Below are positions 10,401 through 18,311 of a stretch of DNA of 64,000 nucleotides, piece after piece. This DNA comes from CAYRHN01 sp964424115 (GTDB taxonomy: Bacteria; Chloroflexota; Anaerolineae; Anaerolineales; Anaerolineaceae). Location: positions 15,485-79,484 of the forward strand of contig CAYRHN010000018.1 of assembly GCA_964424115.1 (NCBI GenBank), read 5' to 3'. Each line of letters begins with the position of its first letter. The stretch's first letter is position 1. The notes beneath the pieces were generated by a model. The model was not told the DNA's origin. It did not search any database and saw nothing but the letters and a program-made list of their open reading frames with translations. The translations under genes were made by a program, and so were the position numbers.

Positions 10401-11663
10401 CAGCGGCTTGCCGCCGATAAAGGGGAACCAGGTGGGCGGGGTGACCTTGCCCTCGAAGGCCGGATTGGGAAAGACGAACGTCGCTTCCAGCTTCTCCGGT
10501 TTGTTCTGGCAGAAGGATGGGGTGGTGACGGTGATGGTACTGAAGGGCAGCCAGGTGGGCACGTTCACTGTGTAGGCGTTGAAGGTGAAGGGGTCCGAGA
10601 CCGCCCCGTTGGCGGCGCGCGCTGTCACGGTCAGCGTCCGCAGCGGATTGAACGGGTTAAACCCAAAATCGTTGGTCATGCTGTAGGTGTGGCTGACCGT
10701 ATCCCCGCTGGCGGTCTCCACGCTGTCCACGTCGTGCAGCTTGAAGGTAGCGCTCTGTGGGGTGAGCGACTGCCAGTTGATCGCAGCGCTGAAGGTGTTG
10801 TCCAGCGCGCCGATGGTGGGGAAGTAATACGGTCCGCTGATGCAGGGCGTCACCCCGGTCACATACGGCTTGTCGGGGTCGATGGCAGGCGGCTCATCGT
10901 TGGAGCCGGGCGGGTTGGCGCTGCCGGGCACGCCGGTGAAATCCACCCCGTCCTGCCCCTGCGGGAGGGTCACCATGCTCCAGGAGGGGGTGAAGCTGAA
11001 ACCGCCTTTGGCCGGCCTGGCCCAGTAGGTGCCGTCCGTGGGCACGTACACGGCATAGTAGCCGTAAAAGGTGGACACCGCCGAGGCGGTCCCGACCGTG
11101 ACGGTGGCGCCGGAAAGCCCCACCTCGGTATTCCATACCCGCCCGGCGACAATGTGGGTCGTATCGGTCGTGGCGCAATTCAACCCTGAGTTGTAACGGA
11201 TCTCGATGTGATCGTGCCACTGCGTGAAGGCGGGGCTGGGCGGTTTGCACAGGTTGGTGTTGTTGTAGCGCAGGTCGAACATGGGCGTGTGGATCAGGGT
11301 CAGCGGCAGGCTGCCGGAGAGGTTGTTGTATTCCAGGGAGAGATATGCCAGGGATGTCAGGTTGCCCAGGGCGGGGGTGAGGCTGCCGGTGAGGTTGTTG
11401 CCGTTCAGCAGCAGTTGGGTCACATGCCCGCTTTCGACCGTCACGCCATACCAGGTGGAGGGGGCGCTGCTCACCAGCCAGTTGCTGTTGTCGAACCAGC
11501 CATCCCCGCCGGTGCTGTCATACAGGTCGGCCAGCACCTGGCATTCGGCGGGGGGGATCTCCGTCACCGCCGCGCAGGAGGAAAAGCAGGCGATGCCCGG
11601 GCCCCCCAATAGCCGGTGACGGTGGCTTTCCAGGCCTGGAAGGGCGCATCCTGCGGTTCGCAC
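7407..11663 (-). CDS. Large secreted multidomain protein, C-terminal part (LRR, adhesin-like and CARDB domains)
   Basis: The frame is open for 1418 codons, but its own N-terminus has no signal peptide. It most likely continues the gene starting at 12508, with one base missing in the C6 run at 11602-11607; adding one base makes a single 1,700-residue protein. Order: a second LRR unit beginning CAAVTEIPPAECQ; a carboxypeptidase-regulatory-like beta domain (THIVAGRVWN...); a region rich in beta strands; several FLFWVHD/LLLVWER/RLVWLKG strands that suggest a propeller; three CARDB-type domains each starting LPDL or PDLAL; and the tail IIYLPVVRR. It is probably a cell-surface adhesion or binding protein; no catalytic site is seen. 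Confidence 0.75.
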   Translation of the reverse strand: MRTAGCALPGLESHRHRLLGGPGIACFSSCAAVTEIPPAECQVLADLYDSTGGDGWFDNSNWLVSSAPSTWYGVTVESGHVTQLLLNGNNLTGSLTPALGNLTSLAYLSLEYNNLSGSLPLTLIHTPMFDLRYNNTNLCKPPSPAFTQWHDHIEIRYNSGLNCATTDTTHIVAGRVWNTEVGLSGATVTVGTASAVSTFYGYYAVYVPTDGTYWARPAKGGFSFTPSWSMVTLPQGQDGVDFTGVPGSANPPGSNDEPPAIDPDKPYVTGVTPCISGPYYFPTIGALDNTFSAAINWQSLTPQSATFKLHDVDSVETASGDTVSHTYSMTNDFGFNPFNPLRTLTVTARAANGAVSDPFTFNAYTVNVPTWLPFSTITVTTPSFCQNKPEKLEATFVFPNPAFEGKVTPPTWFPFIGGKPLGIKETQAGLKAEIQGSGEGSIGIFGQTGFEAGGATITGKLTGSGKVQISPENGMQLTGAAIEFELAGKIELAKPVVELICGAATAGACRLRDAEAWPIIGGLVKLINQTAQIKLTIEPALTLTANLRSEAGGLAWESGEGSLSLKLTLSLVFEFIKDQLTAEVYGGGKGTLTLWFPPNPSYLKELKGELFGGLKFKVFAFERTFETSYEWVYSPSAKDGGELGVIGTTDSGWAPEKRAYGADASTYAVFQANKSAWNAKPLGLGETTETLMASNVYPQGNPAVVRAGSDIFLFWVHDNTSLPVLQSKEIYFSRMSGGTWSPPAGVTNDTLLDFAPQAAVDKNGHVLLVWERNRNQQPADADLTATYTNGYEIVWSLWNGSAWSPITRLTDNAVLDHAPVLAQGADGNLLLVWRENAAGELLGSAASDIFFSTIWDGSGFQDVYLVTSGTGILTVSPARYDANAMAIAYARDLDGDLTTDADQELYLQQWTGTAWGAAQRLTNDALSDRHPTFLYAADGSPRLVWLKGDQMVGLLGSLSGTPQPLALDASAGILDYAAAQNAAGRMVLVWQGLSEEGVDAFYAAYDEASALFSQALQLTHDRPLEKFMAPLIGADGNLLMAFNRTELVDSTYETASGTVITQVTTLGQTDLYLLSHAFGPDLALADADLRAIPRDPTPGSTVKVYAVLRNLGDQAVPTAAVSFYVMDSSLGMTLIGTVQPPEALPGGATATVSIETTLPASGAPFTIYATADAAGTVAESDETNNQAVLPLALPDLEVTDVTAAAPAGGTIPLSAVVKNNGISAAAATTLDFRLDDPASGTLLGSVPVGALEVGSQTLVSLDWNPAAASDGSYKVYAVANPGGAPAESDRSNNSAWTAAAVLPDLNLETERVLTTLQPDGSLLVSVWVKNNGLRTAQNITLGLYNRPPQPGSLPLSSVTLTVAPGATYAAGLTLANYPFEGFYIGAGYDEGYQDAKVSDNLLVVGNPPRIIYLPVVRR

Positions 11664-12508
11664 AGGCCGGTGTTGGTGAAAGCAAACACCGCCAGGTGGG
11701 TCAGGTGGACGAAATTCTGCGGGATCGACCCGGAGAGCAGCGGGTTCATGAAGATGGAAAGGGTTTGCAGGTTGCTCAAGTTGCCCAGTTCGGAAGGCAG
11801 GCCGCCGCTTAGCTGGTTGTTGTACAGGTACAGGTAGAACAGGTTGCTCAGGCTGCCCAGCTCGGGCGGGATGCTGCCGGTCAATTGGTCGCCGGAGAGG
11901 GACAGGTCCTGCAGGTTGGTCAAATTCGCCAGTTCGGGGGGGATGCTGCCGCCCAGCGGGTTCTCACTCAGGTTGAGCGAGCGCAGGGTGGTGATCAAGC
12001 TCAGCTCAGGCGGAATGCCGCCGGTCAACTGGTTGGAAAACAACCCCAGCACCTCCAGGCTGGCCATATTGCTCAGTTCGTGCGGGATGTCGCCGCTCAG
12101 GTAGTTATAGCCCAGGTCCAGATATTGCAGGCTGTCCAGGCTGCCCAATTCGGGCGGGATGCTGCCGTCCAGGTTGTTGTTGTTCAGGTACAATGTTTGC
12201 AGGTAGGGCAGGTTGCCCAGTTCGCCTGGCAAGTTGCCTCCCAGGCTGTTGTCGTACAGTTCCAGGTTGGTCACGTGCCCGCCGCTGACCGTCACCCCGT
12301 ACCAGGTCCCGGCGGTGGTGGAGGAGAGCCAGTTATCGCTGTGGGTCCATTCCGAGCCGATGTTGTTGTTATACAGCGCCACCAGCGCCTGGCATTCGGC
12401 CAGGGGAATATCGGTCACCGTGGCGCAGTCGAAGACCTTGACCCCCTGCGCGCTTGCAGCGGGCATCAGCATGGCAAGGACGAGGAACAGACGGAAGATA
12501 GCAGACAT
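11564..12508 (-). CDS. Secreted leucine-rich-repeat protein, N-terminal part of the frameshifted gene
   Basis: 314 residues from an ATG at 12508 preceded by GGAGGTG. A signal peptide (MSAIFRLFLVLAMLMPAASAQ) is followed by an N-cap with paired Cys and about eight 24-residue LRRs of the plant-like type (LxGSIPPELGxLxxLxxLxL). It ends in FQAWKATVTGYWG and then a nonsense tail. The N-cap (DCATVTDIPLAECQALVALY) is closely repeated just after the break in the next frame (SCAAVTEIPPAECQVLADLY). This supports tandem LRR modules in one gene broken in the C6 run at 11602. Sequencing error, phase variation and true decay are all possible. Confidence 0.75.
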   Translation of the reverse strand: MSAIFRLFLVLAMLMPAASAQGVKVFDCATVTDIPLAECQALVALYNNNIGSEWTHSDNWLSSTTAGTWYGVTVSGGHVTNLELYDNSLGGNLPGELGNLPYLQTLYLNNNNLDGSIPPELGSLDSLQYLDLGYNYLSGDIPHELSNMASLEVLGLFSNQLTGGIPPELSLITTLRSLNLSENPLGGSIPPELANLTNLQDLSLSGDQLTGSIPPELGSLSNLFYLYLYNNQLSGGLPSELGNLSNLQTLSIFMNPLLSGSIPQNFVHLTHLAVFAFTNTGLCEPQDAPFQAWKATVTGYWGARASPAFPPARR

Positions 12509-12983
12509 GATCCACCTCCTGGGCAAAAAACGCTTCAATTCAATTGATCTGCGAGGGATACCGAAAACAGTGTAGCATATTGCCGGGAAGAATACAATCA
12601 GCCGCCGCCGAGGCTGGGGAGGGGCGGCCCGCTGTGGCATTTATCTCCTTCCGCGCGGGCGAAGCACCCGGAACCTGGAAGCTGGACGGCAGCCGCGAAG
12701 GTTCCCCGGGTGCTGTCGCCCCTACGGGGGCTTCTTTGCGTTAAGGTCTTCTTCGTGTTCTTCGTGGCAATGCGCGGGCGGGGCTTTGTTCATTGGATCA
12801 CCTCTCACGGAACATGGCGCCCCGCCCCTACAAGGACGGTCAGCACTGCCTGTTCCGATGGAGAACCAATATTTGCTGTAAAAAAGGCTTATCCGTGCGC
12901 ATCCATTCAATCCGTTCGCGTAGCGTCCGTGTTCAAAGGTTGTTTCTTTGTACCCTTGCGCAGGGCTCCAAATCGGTCGAAAT
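12509..12983. repeat. Repeat-filled spacer
   Basis: No gene. Contents: a family D palindrome at 12658-12725 (GGGCGAAGCACCC ... GGGTGCTGTCGCCCCTAC), a TTTGCGTTAAGGTCTT/CTTCGTG tract (about 12735-12768), a family E copy at 12776-12832, and an ATCCGTGCGCATCC-type tract at 12890-12945 ending GTTCAAAGGTT. Confidence 0.65.
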
Positions 12984-13865
12984 CTACACCGAATGGAAGA
13001 AGGCGCATTCCTCGTCATTGCACAGGGCTGCCTCCGCCAGGCGCACGTTGCAGTGGAAGACGTGCCCGATCTCCTTCTGCCCCACCCCGTACATTTTGAA
13101 GGTATAGCGGATGCCCAGCTCCTTCAACTTCGCCTCCATGAAAGGCGCCTGGGGGCGGGCCAGGTCGTGCTCGGCGGTCATCAGATAGGTGGGCGGGAAG
13201 GCGGCGGTCAGCTGCCGGCAGGTGTTGATCCGCTCCAGGTCAGCGGCGGTATAATGCGGGCCGAGGTAATCCTTGAATATCCCCCGCATCAGCCCCATTG
13301 CTCCGCCGTTCATCTGCTGCGTGTCGTACACCCCGCAATTCAAGGCCAGCGCGCGCGGCGCGAAACCCTCCGGCGGGCGGAAATCGAACCCCCGCGCATA
13401 GTCCGGGTTGGTGCACAGGCTGGCATACAGCGCGGCCAGGTTCGCCCCGGCCGAATCGCCGACGAAGTAAATGCGCTGCAGGTCGAAGGGCAGCTCCCCC
13501 GCCTGGGTGTGGATCCAATGCATCACCCGGTTCAGGTCCTCCAGCGGGGCTGGGAAGCGGTTGGCCGGGGCCAGGCGGTAGTTGAAGTTCACCACCGCAA
13601 AACCGCGCTGGGCCAGGCTCATCCCGTAGAACTGGTAGACCTCTTTGGTGCCGTAGACCCAGCCGCCGCCGTGGATATTGACGATCAGCGGCAGGCGTGC
13701 CGGGCGCTCGCGCGGCAGGTATACGTCCAGCAGGTTCCATTTCCCGTGCGGACCGTAGGAGAGGTCGTCGCGGCGCTCCACATCCGGCGGGGTTTGCAGC
13801 CCCTGGTCGCGTTTCTTATCGGCCGAGGCAAAGACGCGGTTGATCAAGTAGCTGAGGATGGACAT
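12984..13865 (-). CDS. Alpha/beta hydrolase of the hormone-sensitive-lipase type
   Basis: A 293-residue esterase-like protein. The oxyanion-hole motif HGGGW lies near residues 64-68, the nucleophile elbow GDSAG near 135-139, and candidate acid and base residues lie in the MTAEHD segment and the late GHVFH segment. This arrangement is typical of HSL-family carboxylesterases acting on short acyl esters. No signal peptide is present, so it is probably cytoplasmic. It starts after GGGGGAG and lies 10 bp downstream of the zinc-ribbon gene, so the two are probably one transcript. Confidence 0.85.
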   Translation of the reverse strand: MSILSYLINRVFASADKKRDQGLQTPPDVERRDDLSYGPHGKWNLLDVYLPRERPARLPLIVNIHGGGWVYGTKEVYQFYGMSLAQRGFAVVNFNYRLAPANRFPAPLEDLNRVMHWIHTQAGELPFDLQRIYFVGDSAGANLAALYASLCTNPDYARGFDFRPPEGFAPRALALNCGVYDTQQMNGGAMGLMRGIFKDYLGPHYTAADLERINTCRQLTAAFPPTYLMTAEHDLARPQAPFMEAKLKELGIRYTFKMYGVGQKEIGHVFHCNVRLAEAALCNDEECAFFHSV

Positions 13866-13875
13866 AGCTCCCCCT

Positions 13876-14313
13876 TTATCCCAGCCGCTGGCCGCACTGC
13901 TGGCAGAAATTGGCCCCGGGGATGTTCTCGTATTTGCAGATCGGGCAGACCTTCGGCCCTTCCGCGGCGGGCGGCTCCTGTACTTCAGGCAGCGGAGCGA
14001 TCTGTGGTGGCGGTGGAGCGATCGGCTGCGGGTACTGCTGCGGCGGGTAATAGCCCGGCGGGGGATAATAGCCCTGGGGAGGAACCATGGTCTTGCGCCG
14101 CTTTTCCTCGCGCAGGATCAGCCAGACGAACACGCCGCAGGTGGGCACCGCCAGCAGCAGGCCAAAGAGGAACCCGGCCACCACGCAGGCGGCGAACCCG
14201 CCCAGCCCCAGGCTGAGCTGGTCGCGCCGGATGCCCATCACCAGCGGCGCGATTCCGCATACCACGCCGACCAGCAGGGCTCCGATCACCACGCCGGAAT
14301 TAAAAGGACTCAT
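13876..14313 (-). CDS. Small membrane protein with C-terminal zinc ribbon
   Basis: 145 residues: two or three hydrophobic helices in the first ~70, a charged stop (REEKRRK), a Pro/Gln/Tyr-rich linker (about 75-115), and a C-terminal zinc ribbon with CPIC and CQQC pairs. A strong AAAGGAGG ribosome site precedes the ATG. It resembles the zinc-ribbon membrane proteins common in Chloroflexota and actinobacteria, whose role is unknown. It forms a probable operon with the downstream hydrolase. Confidence 0.65.
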   Translation of the reverse strand: MSPFNSGVVIGALLVGVVCGIAPLVMGIRRDQLSLGLGGFAACVVAGFLFGLLLAVPTCGVFVWLILREEKRRKTMVPPQGYYPPPGYYPPQQYPQPIAPPPPQIAPLPEVQEPPAAEGPKVCPICKYENIPGANFCQQCGQRLG

Positions 14314-14384
14314 GCGAACCTCCTTTGCAGCAGGGGAATACGGAATAGGTTTATTTTACACCCGAGTCGTAAGGGCGGCCGCTC

Positions 14385-14657
14385 TCACCCCGCGCCGGGG
14401 CGCTTGAAGGTGTATTTCATCTCGGTCACAAATTCGTCCGTCACTGCCGATTCGGGCTCCCATTTTGCGTAGATCCCCGGGCCCCTGGAGATCGAGCGCC
14501 GGCCGGTGGTTTGCACGCTGACCAGCTCCCAGCCCAACGCCCCCAGCCTGTTCAGGCGCTGCTTGGGTTTGATGATCTCGGTCGTATCGCTCCATCTCCA
14601 CTGCTCTCCCCTGGAGTCCAGATAATACAACAGATCCAGATATTCCCATTTTGACAT
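14385..14657 (-). CDS. DUF4177-like small protein (paralogue 1)
   Basis: 90 residues, starting MSKWEYLDLLYY and containing LNRLGALGWELVSV and a final YTFKRP. This WEY ... LG..GWELVSV ... KRP pattern is the DUF4177 signature, a small alpha/beta fold of unknown function. A second paralogue lies at 15392-15622, with a lipoprotein-like gene between them. Confidence 0.7.
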   Translation of the reverse strand: MSKWEYLDLLYYLDSRGEQWRWSDTTEIIKPKQRLNRLGALGWELVSVQTTGRRSISRGPGIYAKWEPESAVTDEFVTEMKYTFKRPGAG

Positions 14658-14785
14658 GGCGGCCCTCCTGAACGCAAATTCCTGCCGATCTCGAACTGAC
14701 GTTATTAAGTTAGTCGGAACGAAAGCCGGTTTCAGGTCGGGGTTTGAACAGGAGGTTTAAGCCCCTTGTTCAACGCAGCCTTCCC

Positions 14786-15322
14786 TCACGGGATGAAGCG
14801 GGTCTCAGACGCCACAACCGTTTCATCCACCACAAGTTCAATGGTGAATTCCCTGCCCCATCCGCCGCCGGTCTTCGAGACCCGGACAGCCTGGTAGGGC
14901 GAGGTGATTTCATCCGCCTTGGGGTAATCGGGTCCGGGCACGGTGAAACGGGCGCTGACGGTGATGGTATCCCCGCTCCGGCTGACCGCCTCGATCTCCA
15001 CACCGTAGCCGTGGGTGCCTTTCCGCCCCTGAAATACCACGATGACGAAGGAAGTATTATAGTCGACCCGCACCAGCTTGCCCACCAGCGCATCCGAGGC
15101 TTTCCAGGCAGCATAGATCACCTGCGGCCTGGCCGTCACCACAGTCAGCGCCGGATCATGCCCCTCGTAGGCCTTTCTTACCGTGCGCGGCCAAATATCC
15201 TGCTCGAGGGTCGTAAAAGGCAGCCCGGTCGCTCCCGCTTCCGTCGGTTGGGCGGCGGATTGGCAGGTGCACAGCAGGCCGATCAGGGCCAGGATCATCA
15301 GGAAGGTGAAGGTTTTGGACAT
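14786..15322 (-). CDS. Predicted lipoprotein, PrcB-like C-terminal domain
   Basis: 178 residues with a hydrophobic signal sequence ending LIGLLCTCQS, which offers a plausible lipobox Cys. The mature part has the strand pattern VDYNTSFVIVVFQGRKGTHGYGVEIEAV ... ITVSARF, which resembles the PrcB C-terminal domain. The Gly-rich GRKGTHGYGV turn is the best clue. No enzyme residues are evident. It stands between the two DUF4177-like genes. Confidence 0.55.
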   Translation of the reverse strand: MSKTFTFLMILALIGLLCTCQSAAQPTEAGATGLPFTTLEQDIWPRTVRKAYEGHDPALTVVTARPQVIYAAWKASDALVGKLVRVDYNTSFVIVVFQGRKGTHGYGVEIEAVSRSGDTITVSARFTVPGPDYPKADEITSPYQAVRVSKTGGGWGREFTIELVVDETVVASETRFIP

Positions 15323-15391
15323 ATCTCGTCAGCCCGGTCAGCGGGCCTGGATCTGTTTGCCGGGGGTTGAAACCCCCGGCGGCAATCGGCC

Positions 15392-15622
15392 TCATCCCTC
15401 CGCGGGGCGCTTGAAGAAATATTTATAATTCCCCACGCCTCCGTAGGCGCCGGTGGAAACGGTCACCGAGACCAACTCCCAGCCCTGCGAGCCAAGCAGG
15501 TTGGCATAGGCGGCCATGGTGGTCTTCTTATAATCCGCCACTGGGGCGCCGTTGGCGAAGGTCGGGCGCCATTGATCCTTTTCGAAATCGGTCGATACTT
15601 CCAAATATTCCCATTTTTGCAT
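15392..15622 (-). CDS. DUF4177-like small protein (paralogue 2)
   Basis: 76 residues: MQKWEYLEVSTDF at the start, LLGSQGWELVSV in the middle and YKYFFKRP at the end, matching the paralogue at 14385-14657. The ATG at 15622 lies only 12 bp from the end of the broken transposase gene upstream on the same strand. Confidence 0.7.
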   Translation of the reverse strand: MQKWEYLEVSTDFEKDQWRPTFANGAPVADYKKTTMAAYANLLGSQGWELVSVTVSTGAYGGVGNYKYFFKRPAEG

Positions 15623-15633
15623 TGGTATACTCC

Positions 15634-16265
15634 TTATGAACCAGGGTTGTACAGGTCTTCATTTTCTTCATCTTCTGCCCACCGGCCGGGATTCCCGGCG
15701 ATGTAGCTGCGGATGCGTTCCAAATCTTCCTGGTCGCGCACGATATGGTCGTAAAAATTGCGTTGCCAGATCGGCGCGCCGGGGGTTCCTCGCGCCGCAT
15801 TGATCCGCACGGTGACCGCCGATTTAAATCCCGCCGCCCATGCGCCCAGGGACCGCGGCCGTGGGCCGTTGGGTGGTTGCCGTTGCGATAGGGGCGACGG
15901 TTGTTGTTGTAGGGGCGACCGGCCCCCTGCGGGGATCTTCGACCGGTCGCCCCTACGCCGGTCACGGGTGGAATCCCGGTCGCCCCTACGATTTCGGCGC
16001 GAATCCATACCACGGCATGAAAATGATTGGGCATGATCACGAATTCATCCAATTCGATCTCGGCCCGGAGCTGCGCGGAACGGCACCATTCCTCCTCCAC
16101 GATCTTCCCCAGGTCGTTCAAATGCACCGCGCCGTCCTCGACCCGCCCGAAAAGCGATTCCCGTTGGTGGGTGACCAGCGTGACGAAATAGGCGCCTGCC
16201 TGGGCATAATTAAAGCCCTCCAGGCGGGTGGGACGGCGGTTGCGCGGGGATTGGGAGTTGGGCAT
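15634..16265 (-). pseudogene. REP-associated tyrosine transposase (RAYT, Y1/HUH), frameshifted
   Basis: The first frame starts MPNSQSPRNRRPTRLEGFNYA and has the HUH motif in MPNHFHAVVW. The catalytic-Tyr part (WQRNFYDHIVRD ... IRSYIAGNPGRW) is in another frame that runs to 15634. The break falls within a tract, about 15889-15989, made of GTAGGGGCGACCGG palindrome arms that encode VGATG repeats. RAYTs are single-domain IS200-type transposases thought to mobilise REP palindromes. A complete 48-bp palindrome at 15909-15956 inside the gene is identical, in reverse, to the one upstream at 16485-16532. The gene is either dead or needs frameshifting; the palindrome expansion is the likely cause. Confidence 0.8.
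15909..15956. repeat. 48-bp REP-like palindrome inside the transposase gene
   Basis: Inverted ends GTAGGGGCGACCGG ... CCGGTCGCCCCTAC around a 20-bp asymmetric centre. Partial arms flank it at 15889-15900 and 15976-15989. It is the exact reverse complement of 16485-16532. Confidence 0.9.
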
Positions 16266-16275
16266 GATCGATCTG

Positions 16276-16398
16276 CTATCCTTTCCCCTCCACCACGCGG
16301 ATCTCCTCCTCGGTCAACCCGTACAACGCGTACACCCATTGGTCGACCGCGCGCCATTTTTCGACAAACGATTTGGGAGTGATGGACGAGATGGGCAT
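16276..16398 (-). pseudogene. Remnant like the C-terminus of a type IIG restriction/methylase protein
   Basis: 40 codons from ATG 16398: the product MPISSITPKSFVEKW ... VYALYGLTEEEIRVVEG resembles the extreme C-terminus of large N6-adenine methylase/type IIG enzymes, where an LYGLTEEEI-VEG motif is common. It ends 10 bp before the transposase start. Nothing upstream extends it, because palindromes begin at once. It is most likely a decayed fragment; a small standalone gene is the alternative. Confidence 0.35.
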
Positions 16399-16806
16399 TG
16401 CGTTTCCGCCTTGATCTGGATATGGGTTAATCATATACCCGATTCGCCGGGGAGGCAAATGGGTTGCGGTAGGGGCGGCCGGGTGTAGGGGCGACCGGTC
16501 GAAGATCCCCGCAGGGGGCCGGTCGCCCCTACCCAGCCCCCTACCTTATCCGATAGAGAAGGAGAAGCAGCAGAATTCGAAAGGGTGGGCTACGGGGCGG
16601 CATGGTTTCGCGCCAGCAAGGAGGGTGTTGCACCGCCCCTCAACCCACCCTACGCCTTAAACTAAAAATGATCTATCCGTGCAAATCCGTTCAATCCGTG
16701 CGATCCGTGTTCAAAGGTTTTCTACGCATTTCCCTTGACAAATTAATTTAACTCATTAAAATATTTTTAAATACCCCCAACCTTTCCAACCCAAGGAGAT
16801 CCCCCC
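16399..16806. repeat. Palindrome-rich spacer upstream of the M32 peptidase gene
   Basis: Contents: the second 48-bp RAYT-type palindrome at 16485-16532; a GGGTGGGCTAC ... CAACCCACCCTACGCC inverted pair at about 16585-16654; and an ATCCGTGCAAATCCG tract at 16674-16722. An AT-rich stretch at 16738-16775, containing AATTAATTTAACTC and TAAAATATTTTTAA, probably holds the promoter of the following gene. Confidence 0.7.
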
Positions 16807-18309
16807 ATGCTCGAAAAATTGAAGCAATTGAACGAGAAGTTTGCCGAAGTGGCTGCCATCAGCGAGGCCGCCGCTGCCCTGGCCTGGGACATGCGCACCT
16901 ACATGCCCGCCGGAGCCGCCGAATCCCGCTCCGAGCAGCTGGCCGTGCTGACCGAGATCGCCCAACGCAAGGCCACCGCGCCCGAGAACGGCGCGCTGCT
17001 GGATGCGCTGGAGGCCGAGGCCGCCGGGCTGGACCCCGACTCGGACGATGCGCGCATGATCGCCAATTCCCGCCGCGACTATGACCAGGCCACCAAGGTG
17101 CCGCCCGAGTTCGTCGCCGAGCAGGCCCGCGCCGTGGCCATGGCCCAGGATGCCTGGGTGCGCGCCCGCCAGGAATCTAACTTCAGCATCTTCCAGCCCC
17201 ACATGGAAACCCTGATGGAGCTAAGCCGCCGCTTCGTGGGCTTCTTCCCGCCCGCCGACCATCCCTACGACACCCTGCTGGACCAGTTCGAGCCGGGGAT
17301 GAAGACCGCTGATGTGAAGCAGATCTTCGATGTCCTGCGCCCCCAGCAGGTGGAGCTGATCCACGCCATTGCCGCCCGCCCGCAGGTGGACGACAGCTTC
17401 CTGCACCAGGCCTTCCCCGAGCAGGCCCAGCTGGATTTCTCGGTCAAGGTAGCCACCGCCTTCGGCTATGACTGGAACTGCGGCCGCCAGGACAAGACCG
17501 CCCACCCCTTCACCATCAGCCTGGGGCAGGGGGATGTGCGCATCACCACCCGCGTCTATCCCGATTTCCTCAACCCCTGCCTGTTCGGCACCATGCACGA
17601 GTCCGGGCATGCCATGTACGAGCAGGGCGTCAATCCCGCCTACAAACGCACGGCGCTGGCCAACGGCGCTTCGCTGGGCATCCACGAATCGCAGTCGCGC
17701 ATGTGGGAGAACCTGGTCGGGCGCTCGCTGCCCTTCTGGACCCACTTCTACCCCGAACTGCAGCAGGCCTTCCCGGCCCAGCTGGGCAATGTGCCGCTGA
17801 AGACCTTCTACAAGGGCATCAACAAGGTTGCGCCTTCGCTGATCCGCGTGGAAGCCGACGAGGCCACCTACAACCTGCACATCATGCTGCGCCTGGAGAT
17901 CGAGATCGCCCTGCTGGAGGGCAAGATCGCGGTCAAGGACCTGCCGGAATACTGGAACGCCAAGATGCAGGAATATCTGGGCGTGACCACTCCCAACGAC
18001 GCGCAGGGCGTGCTGCAAGACATCCACTGGTCGCAGGGCAGCCTGGGCTACTTCTCCACCTACGCGCTGGGCAACCTGATCTCAGCCCAGTTGTGGGAGA
18101 AGATCAACCAGGCCATCCCCGACCTGCCGGAGCAGATCGCGCGCGGCGAGTTTGCTGGGCTGCTGGGTTGGCTGCGCAGCAACGTGCACGTCTACGGGCG
18201 CAAGTATAAGCCGCAGGAACTGGTCCAGCGCATCACCGGCGAGAAGATCAACCCCGCCGCATATATGCGTTATTTGAAGCGCAAGTACAGCGAGATCTAC
18301 GGGCTTTAG
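16807..18309 (+). CDS. Carboxypeptidase Taq (M32 metallopeptidase)
   Basis: A 500-residue zinc carboxypeptidase, close to the usual ~500 of the family. The zinc and catalytic motif HESGH lies near residues 264-268, followed by AMYEQG; the downstream GASLGIHESQSRMWEN segment supplies the third ligand Glu and the conserved HES loop. The N-terminal helical lid contains AAALAWDMRTYMP. M32 enzymes remove C-terminal residues from peptides in the cytoplasm. An AAGGAG precedes the ATG. It overlaps functionally, with a 2-bp gap, with the downstream ArsR-like regulator. Confidence 0.95.
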   Translation: MLEKLKQLNEKFAEVAAISEAAAALAWDMRTYMPAGAAESRSEQLAVLTEIAQRKATAPENGALLDALEAEAAGLDPDSDDARMIANSRRDYDQATKVPPEFVAEQARAVAMAQDAWVRARQESNFSIFQPHMETLMELSRRFVGFFPPADHPYDTLLDQFEPGMKTADVKQIFDVLRPQQVELIHAIAARPQVDDSFLHQAFPEQAQLDFSVKVATAFGYDWNCGRQDKTAHPFTISLGQGDVRITTRVYPDFLNPCLFGTMHESGHAMYEQGVNPAYKRTALANGASLGIHESQSRMWENLVGRSLPFWTHFYPELQQAFPAQLGNVPLKTFYKGINKVAPSLIRVEADEATYNLHIMLRLEIEIALLEGKIAVKDLPEYWNAKMQEYLGVTTPNDAQGVLQDIHWSQGSLGYFSTYALGNLISAQLWEKINQAIPDLPEQIARGEFAGLLGWLRSNVHVYGRKYKPQELVQRITGEKINPAAYMRYLKRKYSEIYGL

Positions 18310-18311
18310 GC

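Noticed and set aside
7389..11189. Long plus-strand frames (552 and 658 codons) opposite the LRR/CARDB gene
   Set aside because: Antisense shadows of the large secreted-protein gene, rich in His/Gln/Arg/Gly with no domain features.
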